From positions 61,188 through 125,187 of the forward strand of contig NW_020170428.1 of assembly GCF_000524195.1 (NCBI RefSeq): a stretch of DNA of 64,000 nt, in the 5' to 3' direction. The translations under genes were made by a program, and so were the position numbers. This document shows, piece after piece, positions 47,001 through 59,207 of the stretch. Each line of letters begins with the position of its first letter. The stretch's first letter is position 1. Origin of the DNA: Echinococcus granulosus. Taxonomy: Eukaryota > Platyhelminthes > Cestoda > Cyclophyllidea > Taeniidae. The notes under the pieces are model-generated. The model was not told the origin of the DNA. It saw only the letters and a program-made list of their open reading frames with translations, and made no database searches.

Positions 47001-49500
47001 AGTATTGAATCTCTTCATTGGATTGGAGAGCAAGGAGAAGAAGCCAAGCAAAGGTATTTTGGCGCACCATTTCGTATTGATGATCTCTGCCAACTCGATG
47101 CAACAAATTCACCATCGACAGAAGGGCATGTTTCACCGCTTCAGTGTCCTCTGATCGACAGGCACGGAAGACGCAATCCAAACCGCCTTCTTCAATCACG
47201 TCCTGACATGTGTTCTCGTTGTAATTGGTCAGTTCTGGGACACAAAATAATTTGGATCAGTTGTGAAGTTGTGTGGGTTCTTCGGGTCTAACCGGGATTT
47301 CGCCAATCAAGTCCCGTTTTGGCCTGAATATTCCCTGTAGATAATTTGTTTTTCAGAACTGGAAAGGTGTTTCCGGTACAACCCTCCATAGGTAGAATCG
47401 ATGTAAGAGAAGCAGTTTTTAATGGAAAGACATTGAAAAGCGCATCTCAGAATTTGATTGGTTGGAATAGAACGGCGAAGAAAATCGATTAAAATTTCCC
47501 ATCGTTGATTGGCTAGAATAGATTGAAGAAAAATTTGTCTCTAGGGCTAAAATTTTTCGTAATTTTTTTCTGGGAGGGGGGAATTTGAACAGATTTTGTG
47601 ATTCTAAGATCTTTAAAAGTATGCGGGATTTAAGTGATGCTTTTTTTGGGCAGCGCAATTCGCTTGTCCCAAAACTAGGATAAATCCAGTGTCATGACAA
47701 TGTACCAATCAATTCGGAGTTTGGAATGGTGAGAAAAAAGACTTTCACATAGAACTATGATCCCACAAAAAAAGCAGGTGATTTATGATTGTTGGCAAGA
47801 TGTGAGGGAATTTCTTAATAACCCTGACATGCGATTGCTTCTTTTGACGGTTCCGGCGGTTCCCGTGTCCTCACAGTTAATTTGACTGTTCTAAGGTGAA
47901 AAATGGCAAGGCCAACTAAGGTGTCGAGAAGTGATATCGTTGACTGCGGTTGGGTGTCTAAGGAGCGCAAATTCTCACTGTGAGATGGTGGATTTCTCAC
48001 TCTCAGCATTGCAGGCAACTCCGGACGTTCCAGTCGGTTGCAGCCGCAGTCACGATTGAGGAGGCAGGAGGGATCCTCGATGGATTTGTACGCGTCCTTC
48101 TTTTTGACAGTCTTGACAGGCTTTACGCGTAAGTTACAGGGAATAACCGGTCGTAAATTATTTGACTGTATAGGGATTGACAGCTTCGCCACCTGACCGA
48201 CTTCCTGGCACGCGATAGAGCAACGTGAACTGCATTTCCCTGGAGATAGTTACGAAAAATCATCACGTAGAGCTTCGGAAATTTCGTGAGAGACACAAAG
48301 GATGAGGTGGTATCGGCAAGGAGTCCTTTTGGACCAGATTTACGGAATGGGGTGGAACAAATGGTGTTGTGCTGGCATTCCAAGAAGGTCACCTTCTTCC
48401 AACTAATTCATCCGACCTGACGGATTCGCAGGCAGAAGGAGACCTCTTGCACCGTCTACTGTGGAGTAGATCGGTGTCAACAGTGAGTGATGATTGACCT
48501 TCAGGAAAGGCACAAATGCTTCTGGAATCCTAACCACACCACATCACATCACACACATTCGGCGAACGGAGTGTTCTCTGGTAGGAAGTGATGTCTGCCT
48601 GTCCGCAAAGTGTGTTGTAGGTGGTAAGTGGATCTCTTGCGGGTGCCAAATAGCATGATGGTTTGCTTACCAAGCGTTGGAAATAAAAAGAGAACAGGAA
48701 GGCATTTCCCATCCCGGGAGGGGAAAAGTGGTGTGGGGTTGGGTTGTTTGCTGTTAAAACCTGTAAACAATGCGTGGATAGGACTAGGTGGCGTGAATTC
48801 GAAGCCCTTAACCTCAATTCATTTATCTCCTATCCATCCATCCATCTATCTACCTATACGCCCATCCATCCAACCACCTGTCCACCTACTCTAACGTCCA
48901 TCTATCTATCTAGTCATCCATCCCTCCACCCACCTATCCAAACATTCATCTACCCATCCCCTCATCCATCCATCCATCTGTTCATTCTGCCATCTCTCTC
49001 CTTTATCTCTCCGTTTGTTCTATGGTTAATGCGGTTTTAAGGGTGGGTCTTTTGTCCCACCTCACTATCCAACACTGTGTTCGTTTGCCAAATTGTCCTG
49101 GGAGGTGTTAACTGGATGCAGTAGTGTTTTATCTTTCTGTTGTCTACTTGGCTAGAGCATTTTTTTAGGAAAAAAACAATACGCTTTTAAAAATTGTCAA
49201 ATATGGAAGTGAATGCGCGGATTTGGACTTACCTTCAATGAGAGCGACGAACTCGCTGTTCAACTCTCGATCCATCGTTGCATCCCTCCCCTTGGCCATC
49301 AGGAGTCTGACAGCCTGACGCATTTTTTCACCAGGAGGTAATTCATTTTTGAACACCATCGTGGTTTCCGTGAGTCCAGTGCCAGCAGTGGAGGATAATG
49401 GTGGCGAGGAGTCGGGAATGGAACAGGAACAGAAGGCCTCGAGAATGGGCACACCAACGGAACCGCTTAGTGCGGCGTCGAGACCCACTTCATTGACAAG
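44050..49500 (-). CDS. SARM1: SARM1: ARM-SAM-SAM-TIR NAD-cleaving enzyme (N-terminus incomplete)
   Basis: Nine exons, read downwards: 49500-49233, 47234-46964, 46384-46129, 46040-45876, 45835-45711, 45526-45165, 44965-44688, 44327-44206 and 44137-44050. Together they encode 644 aa with matching phases. Armadillo repeats come first (RQAVRLLMAKGRDATMDREL, CQDVIEEGGLDCVFRACRSE). Two SAM domains follow (LKIDGDILLSLTEKELEEGL, TRQRLLEVTDEELKNTFHIS). The TIR domain is last (IDFFISYRRSNGTHLASLI, VFLDIERLKGGRFENKL, NFILVLTEGALDRC, DWVRKEINCAL). The catalytic Glu of human SARM1 (E642 in WVHKEI) is conserved. Family role: an octameric sensor of the NMN/NAD ratio that destroys NAD and drives axon degeneration. 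The last intron but one is GC-AG and ends exactly before the catalytic Glu codon. The first exon has a good acceptor at 49501, so upstream coding exons exist but were not placed. Confidence 0.93.
44328..44687 (-). other. GC-AG intron before the SARM1 catalytic Glu
   Basis: The donor is AAG|GCAAGT and the acceptor CAAAAAG|GAG, with a length of 360 nt. Removal gives WVRKEI, the family sequence. The intron also carries an imperfect CATC(C) array (about 44413-44570). Confidence 0.85.
44413..44570. repeat. Imperfect CATCC array in SARM1 intron
   Basis: Many CATCC/CATC units with interruptions (GGCGG, GTCCGG) lie inside the GC-AG intron. A related array lies at about 48829-48982 in another SARM1 intron. 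Confidence 0.85.
47235..49232 (-). other. Large intron 1 of the SARM1 model
   Basis: This 2-kb intron joins two ARM exons directly in phase 1 (GAA codon split G|AA). A 125-codon minus-strand frame at 47815-48192 lies inside it but shows no ARM-like helices, so I leave it out. A CATC array lies at about 48829-48982. Confidence 0.55.
48829..48982. repeat. CATC/CTATC tetranucleotide array
   Basis: Runs of CATCCATC, CTATC and CCACC units are present, similar to the array in the SARM1 GC-AG intron and to the GGAT array at the right edge of the window. Confidence 0.85.
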
Positions 49501-52500
49501 CTGGGCGTTGGTGGGGGAAGAAGGGGACATGTGGATGAAAACGGGTCAAATGAGGTCCTCCGGTGTTATACATCTTGGACAGGCTCGGACAAAAACTAAC
49601 CTTGAAGAATGCGTGGTAGGTGAGGCATCATTTGGTAATTTTTGCGGAGGAATTTAAGGGCAGGATTTGACTTAGCAAACTTGATGAAGTAAATACAAAA
49701 ATGCTTCCATTGCAATTGCACAGGCATCACAGCCTGCGCGATTTATGGATCTAATGTAGTTTCGTCCACGCAAATTTGTAGGTGACCTCAAAGGCAAGCA
49801 TGTCGTTTTGCCAGGAGTGAAGGCATTTATACCATGACCTGGGCACACGATATGTCCCTTTTCCGGTGTGGCGAATGACCCACCGGGCTGCCGGCTTTTT
49901 CGGACCACTGTCCAAGCTACTGATATCTCACGGGTGTTTTCTATTAGTAGTGTTTGCTGTCCAAAAATTTTGGCCGGACTTTCGTTATTTTTAATCTCCA
50001 CATTCTGTACCTCCATCTTTGGGTATGACTTTGTGGCCTTTCAAACCATCTGTGCGTCACCATTACAACGGCGTGGTGAGAGTGTCTTCCACCATGGGAA
50101 GCACTCATTATTTCAATCTTCCGGCCGTTTCTCGAATATTATAAGGGTCGCGAATCTCGCGCTCACCCCCAATTTCCCTCAAAGTTTAGTAGCACGAACA
50201 AAGAGACTTTAAATGTGCTAGTGACCCAGGTCAACGCACGAAATATGAGTCTGCATGAATGGGGTCACCCAGTATCTCCAACAGCCCACCCGTGGTCCAA
50301 AACGCCAATCTCGTGTTTCCCCGTCCCCTAAGCCAAACCCTGGCACGCTGGTTTCTTTTCTATTTGATTTTCTTGGTTAAGAATTGGCCGGGATCTGTGG
50401 TCAAGCGCATGAATTTGCAACTCGACATTATTTATTTAGTTAAAAAAGGACAGTTGTTTGCTAAGGTACTTTGACCTAAAAAGTGGGGGTCATGCCTAGC
50501 CTCCTCATCATTTTTACACCATGGGCAATAAAATCAGTGTCTCCAGATGCTAAGTGGTGGTTGTGAGGTCCCCTGGATCACAGAAGAGGTGGGACGTGTT
50601 TCCTCAGGTGCCGGTGCTGGGACGAGCAGAATCATTTGAAACATAATTTTATCTCTACCTCCTGAATCAGAAGGCTTTCCAAAGCCCAAGGAGGCTAGAG
50701 ATGATTTCGATGGGTTCGTACATCGAAATCTGCATTAGGTTCTTGATACGACGACTCGGTTTTAAGTAAATATGTAAGCACGACAAAACCTTTATTCCCA
50801 TACATCTTGCTCGTTAGCTTATTGTCCTCCATCAATATGAACAGGATTTTCATAAAAATGGCTTTCTCAAAGGTAGCATTAGGAATGTTTTGTTGACAAA
50901 TGAACCTTTCTCAACTATTTTTTCAAGGACAAAAACGGGTAAACGTATCAATCAATTGAACCAATCAAATTCGGACGAACCGGTTGCTTCTTATTGGTTC
51001 ACTACCTATCATCCTATTGGTCTAGGCTTACAATGAGCACACGTACCTGTCTGAGAAGTCGAAGGCAAGTGAGATTTGTCCGTTTTTTGACCTGTTTGAA
51101 GCGAAATCCAATCTCATTTGTTGTTAAATGCGCTGATGAGCCCTTCCTTTGCGTGAAAAGCGGTTCCACCTGCCTCGAAGACGGTGGTAGAAAGGTCTCC
51201 AAACTCTGGTACGAAAGGAGAAATTAAACCGTATGCGCTTTCAGCTCTTTTAATGAGATGGACGTAATTCTATAGGTTACGAAGCAAATTGCAAAGAGGT
51301 TGTCTTAGGAACTTTCCCCCCTTTCAGTCTGCGAGATTTTGACGATATCTTGCTTGTGCTTGGTCACATACCATTCGTTTATGGGAAGAAGACGTGGCGC
51401 TGCTTCACTTTCTAACTACTTTTGCCTGCCCTCACTGCTTTTTTTCCATCTTTTACGTTTTAACTAGAGCAAACGTGTCACTCGTGTTTCTTTCCTAACT
51501 ATAATACATAGTTTTTTAGTCGGTCGTGAGGAACGATCAGGAATAGTTGATCTACCTGAAGAAAGGGTCCACCCAAACAAACCGCCATGGTGCAGTAGCT
51601 TTCACTTCATTCCGTAAAAGTGGCCTGTGGGAAGAATTCGCATTGCACATCAGAATGAAAACAAGAGAGAGAGACCTACCCTCTCATCGTCGATACTTAC
51701 CCCGCCCCCAAAGCTGACTATCAGCTTGCCTTGGCAATGGCCGATCGCTTGGGAAACAAAATACATTATTGAGCAATCAAAGTGGGCCAAAATAGGATGG
51801 GACCAAAAATAGATAGTTTGCTTGCACGAATATATATTAACCCATGCCCTATATATTAAACCAAGTCGAAAAAATGGGTGCTTGCAGTCACTTTGAAAGT
51901 GATACCTGCCGCAGGTGGGTTTATCGACACTACTTCTCCCCTTTAGGCCATTTTTATCCTTTAAAATGGACTAACCACTGAAATAATTATAATAAAAGAA
52001 AATTTGGGTAAAAACTGAGAGCTTATCTATATTTTAAAGTTTTACTTTATTCAAACGCGATTAACCAATCATTTCAAAGTTAAAATCTTTGACTATAATT
52101 GGTTGGCAAGCTACCAGTATGCTGAGAGAAGGATCAACCAATCAGCACGGTGTAAAAATAACGGATTTTGTTTTTGTTGGTCAAATTGCAGTCACACATA
52201 TTTTTTTGGACATTTGCCTAGACAATTGTCGGGAGCCATCCCGGCCACCCACGTTAATATTAGTTTGCTGCTGCTGGGCTTGGGACAGACTTCATGTAAA
52301 TAAAAATGCTTTTCGGTACCAGGCCGCAAATATTTACAAAGCGTAAGACACTTTTATTATTTAGTCTGGTATTTGGAAAATTGCATAACGAAGGTCATAT
52401 TATTTGGGGAAGTTAGAAAACTCCCTAGGTTATGTTCAGGGAAACGGTAAACAAGTGAAACGGATAATGTTGCAGCCAGACAGTCGAAAAAACATACTGG

Positions 52501-52610
52501 AAGTCTAGTAGCCAATAGGAAACTAACACTCGGTTTTCCCAATGCCCTCTAATTAAGTAAAACATTGCCAATTTCATCGTTTACCTCAAGCATGTTTTCT
52601 GAGAAACCTC
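49501..52610. other. 5' side of SARM1 and intergenic region
   Basis: The missing SARM1 N-terminal exon(s) should lie at the left of this stretch. A minus-strand segment ending in CTTCAAG|GTTAGT (about 49602-49680, with MMPHLPRIL) resembles part of the ARM region but its phase conflicts with the next exon. From about 50.9 kb rightwards, CCAATCA/TGATTGG motifs recur. No other gene is seen. Confidence 0.4.
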
Positions 52611-53454
52611 TCAGATATTTAAAATACATATTTGGCTTCTAGAATTATCAGATTTCCCTCGAAATGATATTATATTCTTCAGCAACGCATCTCTTGCCTG
52701 ACAGTGATGCTCAATTTGCTCCAGCACCGATTCGGAGACATTGCTCTGCTGAAACAGGTTTCGCATCTCTGTGATATTTGCCACCAACTTTGACGAATCT
52801 TCTATCATTCTGCTAGTGCTGCTGCTCTCCAAAAAACTGCTCTTTGTGGTGCTTGCGGAGGCAGATCTCACGGACAAGGTTTTCATGCCTTCCACAGTCA
52901 TGGAAGAGGTTGCAACAGTCTTTGATGTCTTAATTGACGTTGATTTTGATGTTGCCGAAGCTGCTGCTGATAGGGATGAGCTATGAAGGTGTTGTAGGCG
53001 AGTATTCTCCATCATTGGCGATGATAGTGTAGGGGAGGTCACTTCGTAGGTCTCCAGTGTTGAAGTGTAAAGCGGAGAATCCGCCAAACGGTAAGTTATT
53101 CCTCTGGTAACTGCAAGTGAATGAAACAGTCACTTTTCACACACAATGGTAGACAAGAAGGGAAGGGGGCCTGTGATTGTTTCAGACAGCACAAGGTCGC
53201 ATATGAGGGTTATTTTAAAGCTAGGCCTGTGATTGGGTGGATAAGGTATAAGGCGCACACAGAGCAGACCAATCACAGGAGGGGGCGAATTGGCCAATAG
53301 CCAATCGATATGACGACGAGTGCGCGTGTTATGTCAAGTTTACAAAATTGTAGGAATTTTTACATTTTGCTGACGCAAATAAAGGAGACAAAGAGAGCAT
53401 AAATAGCTCACCAGGTCTGCTGCCATATTCAGTCGGCGATTTGCCGATTTCCAT
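52611..53454 (-). CDS. Ser/Thr-rich orphan protein, 180 aa
   Basis: Two exons, 53454-53412 and 53110-52611, total 543 nt with matching phase 1. The protein begins MEIGKSPTEYGSRP. It continues with a long low-complexity Ser/Thr/Ala region (for example SSSLSAAASATSKSTS) and ends with a helical-looking segment (NITEMRNLFQQSNVSESVLE, QIEHHCQARDALLKN). There is no signal peptide, membrane segment or domain I recognise. A 3' splice site (TTTTTTCTAG) lies 13 nt before the ATG, so a 5' non-coding exon or trans-splicing is likely. It could be a lineage-specific cytoskeletal or regulatory protein, but function is unknown. Confidence 0.6.
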
Positions 53455-54719
53455 ACTTCCTCACCAACTAGAAAAAATAAGTGAATTAAAAGAAGTGCAT
53501 GTTAGAATCGAAACGTCAATGATAAATTAAAAAGGGATTAAATGGAAACCATAGATGAATAAAGGTGCAAGAGGCAGAAGGCGTGACAGAGAGTCGCATT
53601 CATCAGAGATTCTGATTCCAAAAATGAGCAAGAAGTGACGCATAAAATCGCCAGGAAGAGAAAATATTTTTAAGTGAAAAGGGAAAAAAGCAGGGCAACA
53701 TTATTCGTGGCTTGCAGAAATGAGCGGGAGAGGTTGACGCAAATAAACTTCTAAATTTTAAACCCAAGCTTAATATTGGTTACGCAAAAAAATGCAAAAA
53801 AAGCTTAGTTATGTACGGGATCCAGAGCAGCATTAACGACCAGTTAAAAGTTATTTAAGGTGCCACGATTGAATATTTAGAATGTTTGTGGGCTAGCCAA
53901 AGAGCTTAAAAAAGGCATCAAAGAGGGTTTAAAATTAAAAAATGACTAAAATTATAACCTGCTTCACAGTAAAAGAGCAATTACATAACGGCAGAGCACT
54001 TAATATTGCTTTCATTTTTAATATCTACATGCAAAAAAATTCAAGGTAAAACATGTTGTATATTTTTAGCGTTGAAAAATTGAAGCAAAAACTATTTGAA
54101 GGATACAGAGTAGAATAAAGATGTTGGCGACATCATAACGCAATCACCGAACATATTCGTAAGTGCTCAACAAGCCAAATGTACAGAAATGGTGGGTTAA
54201 AACGAATTAAGCATTCGTAAGGACAGCCACTTGCTAAGCATGAAAAGTCAAAATAATATAGCTTTAACTAGCACTTTAAGGGTAATAGGTTACTAAGATT
54301 AGAAGTATAAAAGTGCATGAATTGCTGCATTAATTATTCATTAGCAAAACTTTTTCATGTGAGTAATATATTTGCCTTTGTAAGTCTTTACAATCAGTTT
54401 CTTTTAAGGTTGTAGCTCACTAGCAGGCTCAAAAAAAATTAAATACTTTCTCTTGGAATACGAGCAAGAGCAATTGGATATATTTGGTTGTTTTTATGAA
54501 GCAGTTTTTTTGATCACCACAGTTTTTCTCACTATTTGAAAACTAAATAAGATGCAAATTTTAGTGCACAATATATGCAATTCATCACTTCTTGCGATTC
54601 ACTCTTGTATTTCCATGCAAAAATTGCTACTTAAATATACCATTTTAGAAAAGAACTGCTGAGTCGAAAGAGCCAAATTGTTGGAGAGAACTTAATGTCT
54701 TTCATGACAGGGCACTAAA
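53455..54719. other. AT-rich intergenic region
   Basis: This stretch separates the divergent orphan and FKBP-like genes and should carry both promoters. It is AT-rich with many short A and T runs. Nothing else is recognised. Confidence 0.5.
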
Positions 54720-57700
54720 ATGAGACGAACAGTCATCGTTAAACTTGGGATTGATACCGGCTCTATGAGATGCAAACTGTCTAGTTGGGGGTATAAGGCC
54801 ACTTCAAGCGCTTTCTTTTTCGCTGGTAAGTAAGAGCAACCGCAACCTGCAGTTATGCAGGGAGTTAGGGATTTAAATAACGCAGCTAAATTAAACGCAT
54901 TTCCCTCACCTCACATTACTCGTCACTAGAATCCTTGCACGAGTTAAAATGGTTCTCCACGTTGGGTTTTAAATCAGAATATTAGAAGGTAAAAGTGAAG
55001 ACTACCTTTTATCGCTAAACAGGCTTTATAAAATCTAAACGATATTTTTAGATATCTGTAACGCATCGGCCAACTTCCAACGCCTGATGGTAGCAGCACA
55101 AAAGAGCCTAATTTTAAAATATTGAATACTCCTTCCCTCATTTTTCGTAAAGATGTACGAGAGCAGATATTAACCCGAAACCAGTGTTGCCTCATCTTCA
55201 AAACGCAGGGTTTAACCTAACACTGAAAAAGATTTCGTAAAAATCATGGGAAACAGTCTCGTCAGATGTGATTTCTGCCACTATAGACCGTACAAAGCAG
55301 GTTAGGTCATGGTCTACACCAACCAATCAGACGGAACTACACATTTTCCTGGTTTTGAGAGATGCTGAGACCTCCTTAATCACCAAGTTGGGCTTGACTG
55401 CCGACTTTCTTTCGAAAAAGGTGCAATTAAAGAAAAGTAATGTATCTGCAGCGTGACGCTTTGAATAATCTGGATGGTGGTAACAGAGTGTTTTTATCAT
55501 GTCACGTGAAGGCAAAATTGGTTTGTTTTGACCTACTTATAAATTTTGACATAGTGCTGCTTATGCGGCTGTATGTGAGTATGTATTAACAAAATTGTAT
55601 GGTCTTGATTGTCTTCTTTTTATGTTTTATAGAATGTGCAAATGCACCTACATTTTAATGTATCTTAAACTTTTTTCTGCGATAAAAAATTTGTACAAAA
55701 GTGTGCTTATTGCTGACGAATGATGCTAGAACATATTTGTTCTCATCCTAAATATTGACAGTCGCATCAAGGTTACATGGGTGCATTTCAAATACTCGGG
55801 GCTGTAGTTGGTTTTGCTCCCCGTTATGCGTAATGAAAGCTGTAAAGTAGCTGAGGAACTTGATATTGCTACCGTTTTATGCTCTTTAATCGTAGAATCA
55901 TCTTGCATCTATGAGGGAACGCTGACGTTTCCTGTTGGTTGTGGATGTGCTTCAGGCATCCCAAAAATCATAGACGATGCCGTCGATAATTTGTCACTTA
56001 ATTCTTCAAAAGTCACTATTGTGGATATAAGTTCACTGAGCGAGGAGGACAAGCATTTTTTTAATGTGGATGGGTGTGGTGGTGAAATGGCATCTCTTAA
56101 TGTGAATTTGGTTAAATTAAAGAAGGTAATTCGACATTCTCTAATCGCTTACGGTCCTAGTTGAAAGAAGTATGGAACATGGGAGAGAGTGAGAAGATTT
56201 CCCTCGCTTCTATGTGCAAAACTCAGGGCAACGGATTTCTCCAGGTTCACTTTGCGAACCTAGTTTGTGATATTTTTGATTTTTGTCATACATTTGGTAA
56301 ACCAGGTCCTATCTTGTTCACATTTTCCTTTTTTTTTGCTGTTTAAATAGTATTTAATTATTAACAAATCCTAGTCTCATAATCACTTGAATACAATTGC
56401 GGAATTCTGTCTGCGCTGTATTATAGGGAGCATAGACTATGTGCGGCTTCACTAAGGATCACGTGTAGTTTGTTTTTGTTGACAACTTTTTAGCAGCACT
56501 TTTTTTAGTAACCCTTCGATCAGAGCTGTTATTGTAGTTCAAATCATGAGATCTAGGATGTTACTTGTTGAAAAACCCATCTGCTCAATCACCCCCCGAA
56601 TTATACATGTTCCATGGGAGCATTGCCTGTTATACGCTAAACCGAATTTTTTTTCCCCGTTTGGACCCGTCGTATCTATTCCAGTAACTTGTGTTAAAGG
56701 TGGCGGTGTCCCGATCTTTTTGTATCTAATCCCTCACGGCCAGAATTTTTCTAAAGTCTGGAGCTCTTTCTTACTCAGAACGCGAAGGATTTAGTATTTT
56801 TCTGGTAATACAATCTGGGAGTCACTCTAGTTGATGGCTTTGTGTTTCTTATATCTTATATGGTTAAGGCAGCACACTATCTACTTATAATCGTTTAAGT
56901 AGGCTAACAATCTCGCTCGCGCTCTTCGTGCCTACAAGCGTGGAATTCAGTGTCTCGAGGGCAGCGTCAGCGTAAAACCAGCAACGCACGCCTCTCATCA
57001 TCAAGCAGATCAGGAAGCTCAACAACTCTATGTAAATCTCCTTACCAATGCAGCTCTCTGCCTTCTAAAAATCGTCGCTCAACCAGAGCGGGTTACCTCG
57101 AGGTCGGACCATCAGCCCATCAGCGATGAGACGCTGATGCGACATTGCATTGCCATGTGCGAAAAGGCTCTTGGAATCGATGCAGACAATGCGAAAGCTC
57201 TTTACAGAATGGCTCAGGTAATGAGGTGGCTTCTAAATGTGATATTTTCGTGCCCAAGTTGTCTTTGAAGAAATTATGAAACGATCGGTTAGACTAGTGT
57301 AGGATTTGTCTCTTGTAGGCCCAGGCACAACTGAAGCATTACTCAGAGGCAATTTCAATCGGGAAACGGGCAGTGGAAGCCTTAAAGACTAAGAAATCGA
57401 GTTCCGCAATGGTGGAAAAGTCTATTACGGACTGGAAGCAAGCACTGTGTGCGCAGAAACGCGATGAATATGAACACGTTAGATCGGCATTTCTCAAGAG
57501 GGCCACTGAGTTGAGGAAACACGGTCGGCTGTTTGCGGTGAGTCCAGAGGATGCCTTTGTGTGGTGAACTGAAATGCTGTGCAGGAGGAAGATCGTTTTA
57601 AAACCGGGGTGGGATTGTTGGCAACTTCCGCATCGGTGACGAAGTGGGATGGTTCACTTGTGCTGACAAGCTTTTTCATGGCGATGTCGTTGGTGTAATG

Positions 57701-59207
57701 GCTGTGTTGCAAAAGTGTGTGCTGCTGTTTATGAGGAACTCCCTTTAAATATCTCTGTGGTAGGCCTAAAATAGCGAAATAGGGCCGAAATTTTTATCTT
57801 CTTCAAATGCTTTTGTTGGGAAGCTATTAAGCCTAGGTTTTTGATCGTTTATCTGTTCAGCTGCCCATCATCCATTGGGAGTTTCGTCTCTCAGGGCAGC
57901 AACAGCAGGAGCATCACATTACCGTTAATGCGCTCTCCCTCCATTTTACGCAGTTATTCAGGTGGCTACTTACACATCACTCCTGGATTCTCTTTGCATA
58001 AATCATCCGGACACATGCGTGGGGCTTTAATCTTGTATAATCTGCAGTATTGAAGAAGCATTTTTTGATCCGATTTGAATCGTCAGTACGCAATTTTTCA
58101 TGGTCAGGAAGTAGTAGGGACACAGACATCGGACTCTGAACCAAGTTTAAACCTGTTCTAAAGTCGCATATCCTTCTTGCCAAGTGGTGCAGTGGTTAAA
58201 GTATCGACGGTAGTACGAAGCTGGTGAGGAAACGTGCGTCACATATTTGTGACGTTTGCTTGTTGGCATTTAAATGGTCAAAAGCTACCAATTTGTTGTG
58301 ATAAGCACTGAAACACTTTAACACAGATCTACCCAATACTGGCAGTGGACGGTGTTTGCAACTCCTTTTCATTGATGAATGATTTGTCTGTAAAATTTCT
58401 GCCCTTTTCGAAAAAAAGTATTTAGGGAGGGGAGCATTCCCCGATGACGAAAATAGGCAGTGGGGAGAAGATATTTTAGTTTTACTAAAAGGTCAGATTC
58501 ACCAGGAGTGGGCAAGACGTCCAACTGCTTTTGTCTACTTCTTCATCTTAGCCTCCAACCTCGACTTGGTAGGGGAATTCACAGAAATGTGGGCAAATCT
58601 GTGTCCAGTTAGGCGAGAGTGATAGATTGGCCCCCTATTTATGGTAAACTGTGATGTGGGGGTAAGAGGCTTTAAAAACGGTCTGCCAGCCATGGTAGCT
58701 GGGTAACGAAGCTGCTAGAGATATCACCCCCTCTTCCTACTGGCTGGTACGCTTGGTCGATGAGTTAAAACACGAGGGCTTGTTATGAAGGCTTTGTAGA
58801 AGGAGGGCTGGCTGGAATGTGGGAACTTGCGTGATGAATCCCGATTGTTGAAATTGTACTCAACAGTAGTTGTATCCACACCTATTAGACCAATCCCTTG
58901 ATCGTCTTGTCAGTGGTTCCTCGATTACTAATCGGCTTCTTTCTGTTCGTTCTTTGGTTAGGATGACGGGAGTGGAGACGCAAATCGCCTACACTTCGAT
59001 GACTGGTCCAACGACCTGGCTGACAACGTGATGTCCATCCACGAGGAATTAGAGGCTTTTGGTGAGAAGATGCCAGATCCCAAGTCAACCTCTTCATCGT
59101 CTGGATCTTTGAAGGGCTCAAAGAAGTCACACCGAACCCCTGCAGTCGCTCGTCTCACAAAAATTGATTCAGAGGATGAGGAGGAGGTGGAGGAAGAGAA
59201 GAACTAG
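54720..59207 (+). CDS. FKBP-like immunophilin with TPR repeats
   Basis: Seven exons: 54720-54825, 55287-55420, 55808-56125, 56161-56244, 56903-57217, 57319-57537 and 58962-59207. They total 1422 nt (473 aa) with matching phases. The C-terminal half is clear: LKEVWNMGESEKISLASMCK and TQGNGFLQ open the first TPR, then NNLARALRAYKRGIQCLEG, YVNLLTNAALCLLKI, MCEKALGIDADNAKALYRMA and QAQLKHYSEAISIGKRAVEA. This arrangement matches FKBP proteins with a TPR clamp, such as FKBPL and FKBP6. The N-terminal 186 residues would be the FKBP part, but PPIase active-site residues are not evident, so it may be inactive. The last exon adds an acidic tail (DDWSNDLADNVMSIHEELEA, DSEDEEEVEEEKN). TPR clamps usually bind the Hsp90 C-terminus. 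The first two exons are the least certain. Confidence 0.75.
57538..58961 (+). other. Last intron of the FKBP-like gene
   Basis: This 1.4-kb intron contains an inverted repeat at 58237-58254. Just upstream (58181-58210) is a stretch reading TGGTGCAGTGG that fits a tRNA/SINE-type box A. No coding sequence is seen. Confidence 0.5.
58181..58260 (+). repeat. Possible tRNA-derived SINE fragment with CGTCACA inverted repeat (copy 3)
   Basis: TGGTGCAGTGG fits the Pol III box A consensus TRGYNNANNNG and is followed about 45 nt later by the inverted repeat at 58237-58254 (CGTCACA, spacer TATT, TGTGACG). No convincing box B is seen, so this is a tentative SINE-like call. Confidence 0.4.

Noticed and set aside
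47815..48192. Minus-strand 125-codon frame inside the SARM1 intron
   Set aside because: The flanking ARM exons join directly in phase without it, and its sequence shows no armadillo helices.
49602..49680. Candidate SARM1 N-terminal exon (MMPHLPRIL)
   Set aside because: It resembles the family around the first ARM helices, but its donor leaves phase 1 while the next exon needs phase 0. It is left out until cDNA resolves the junction.
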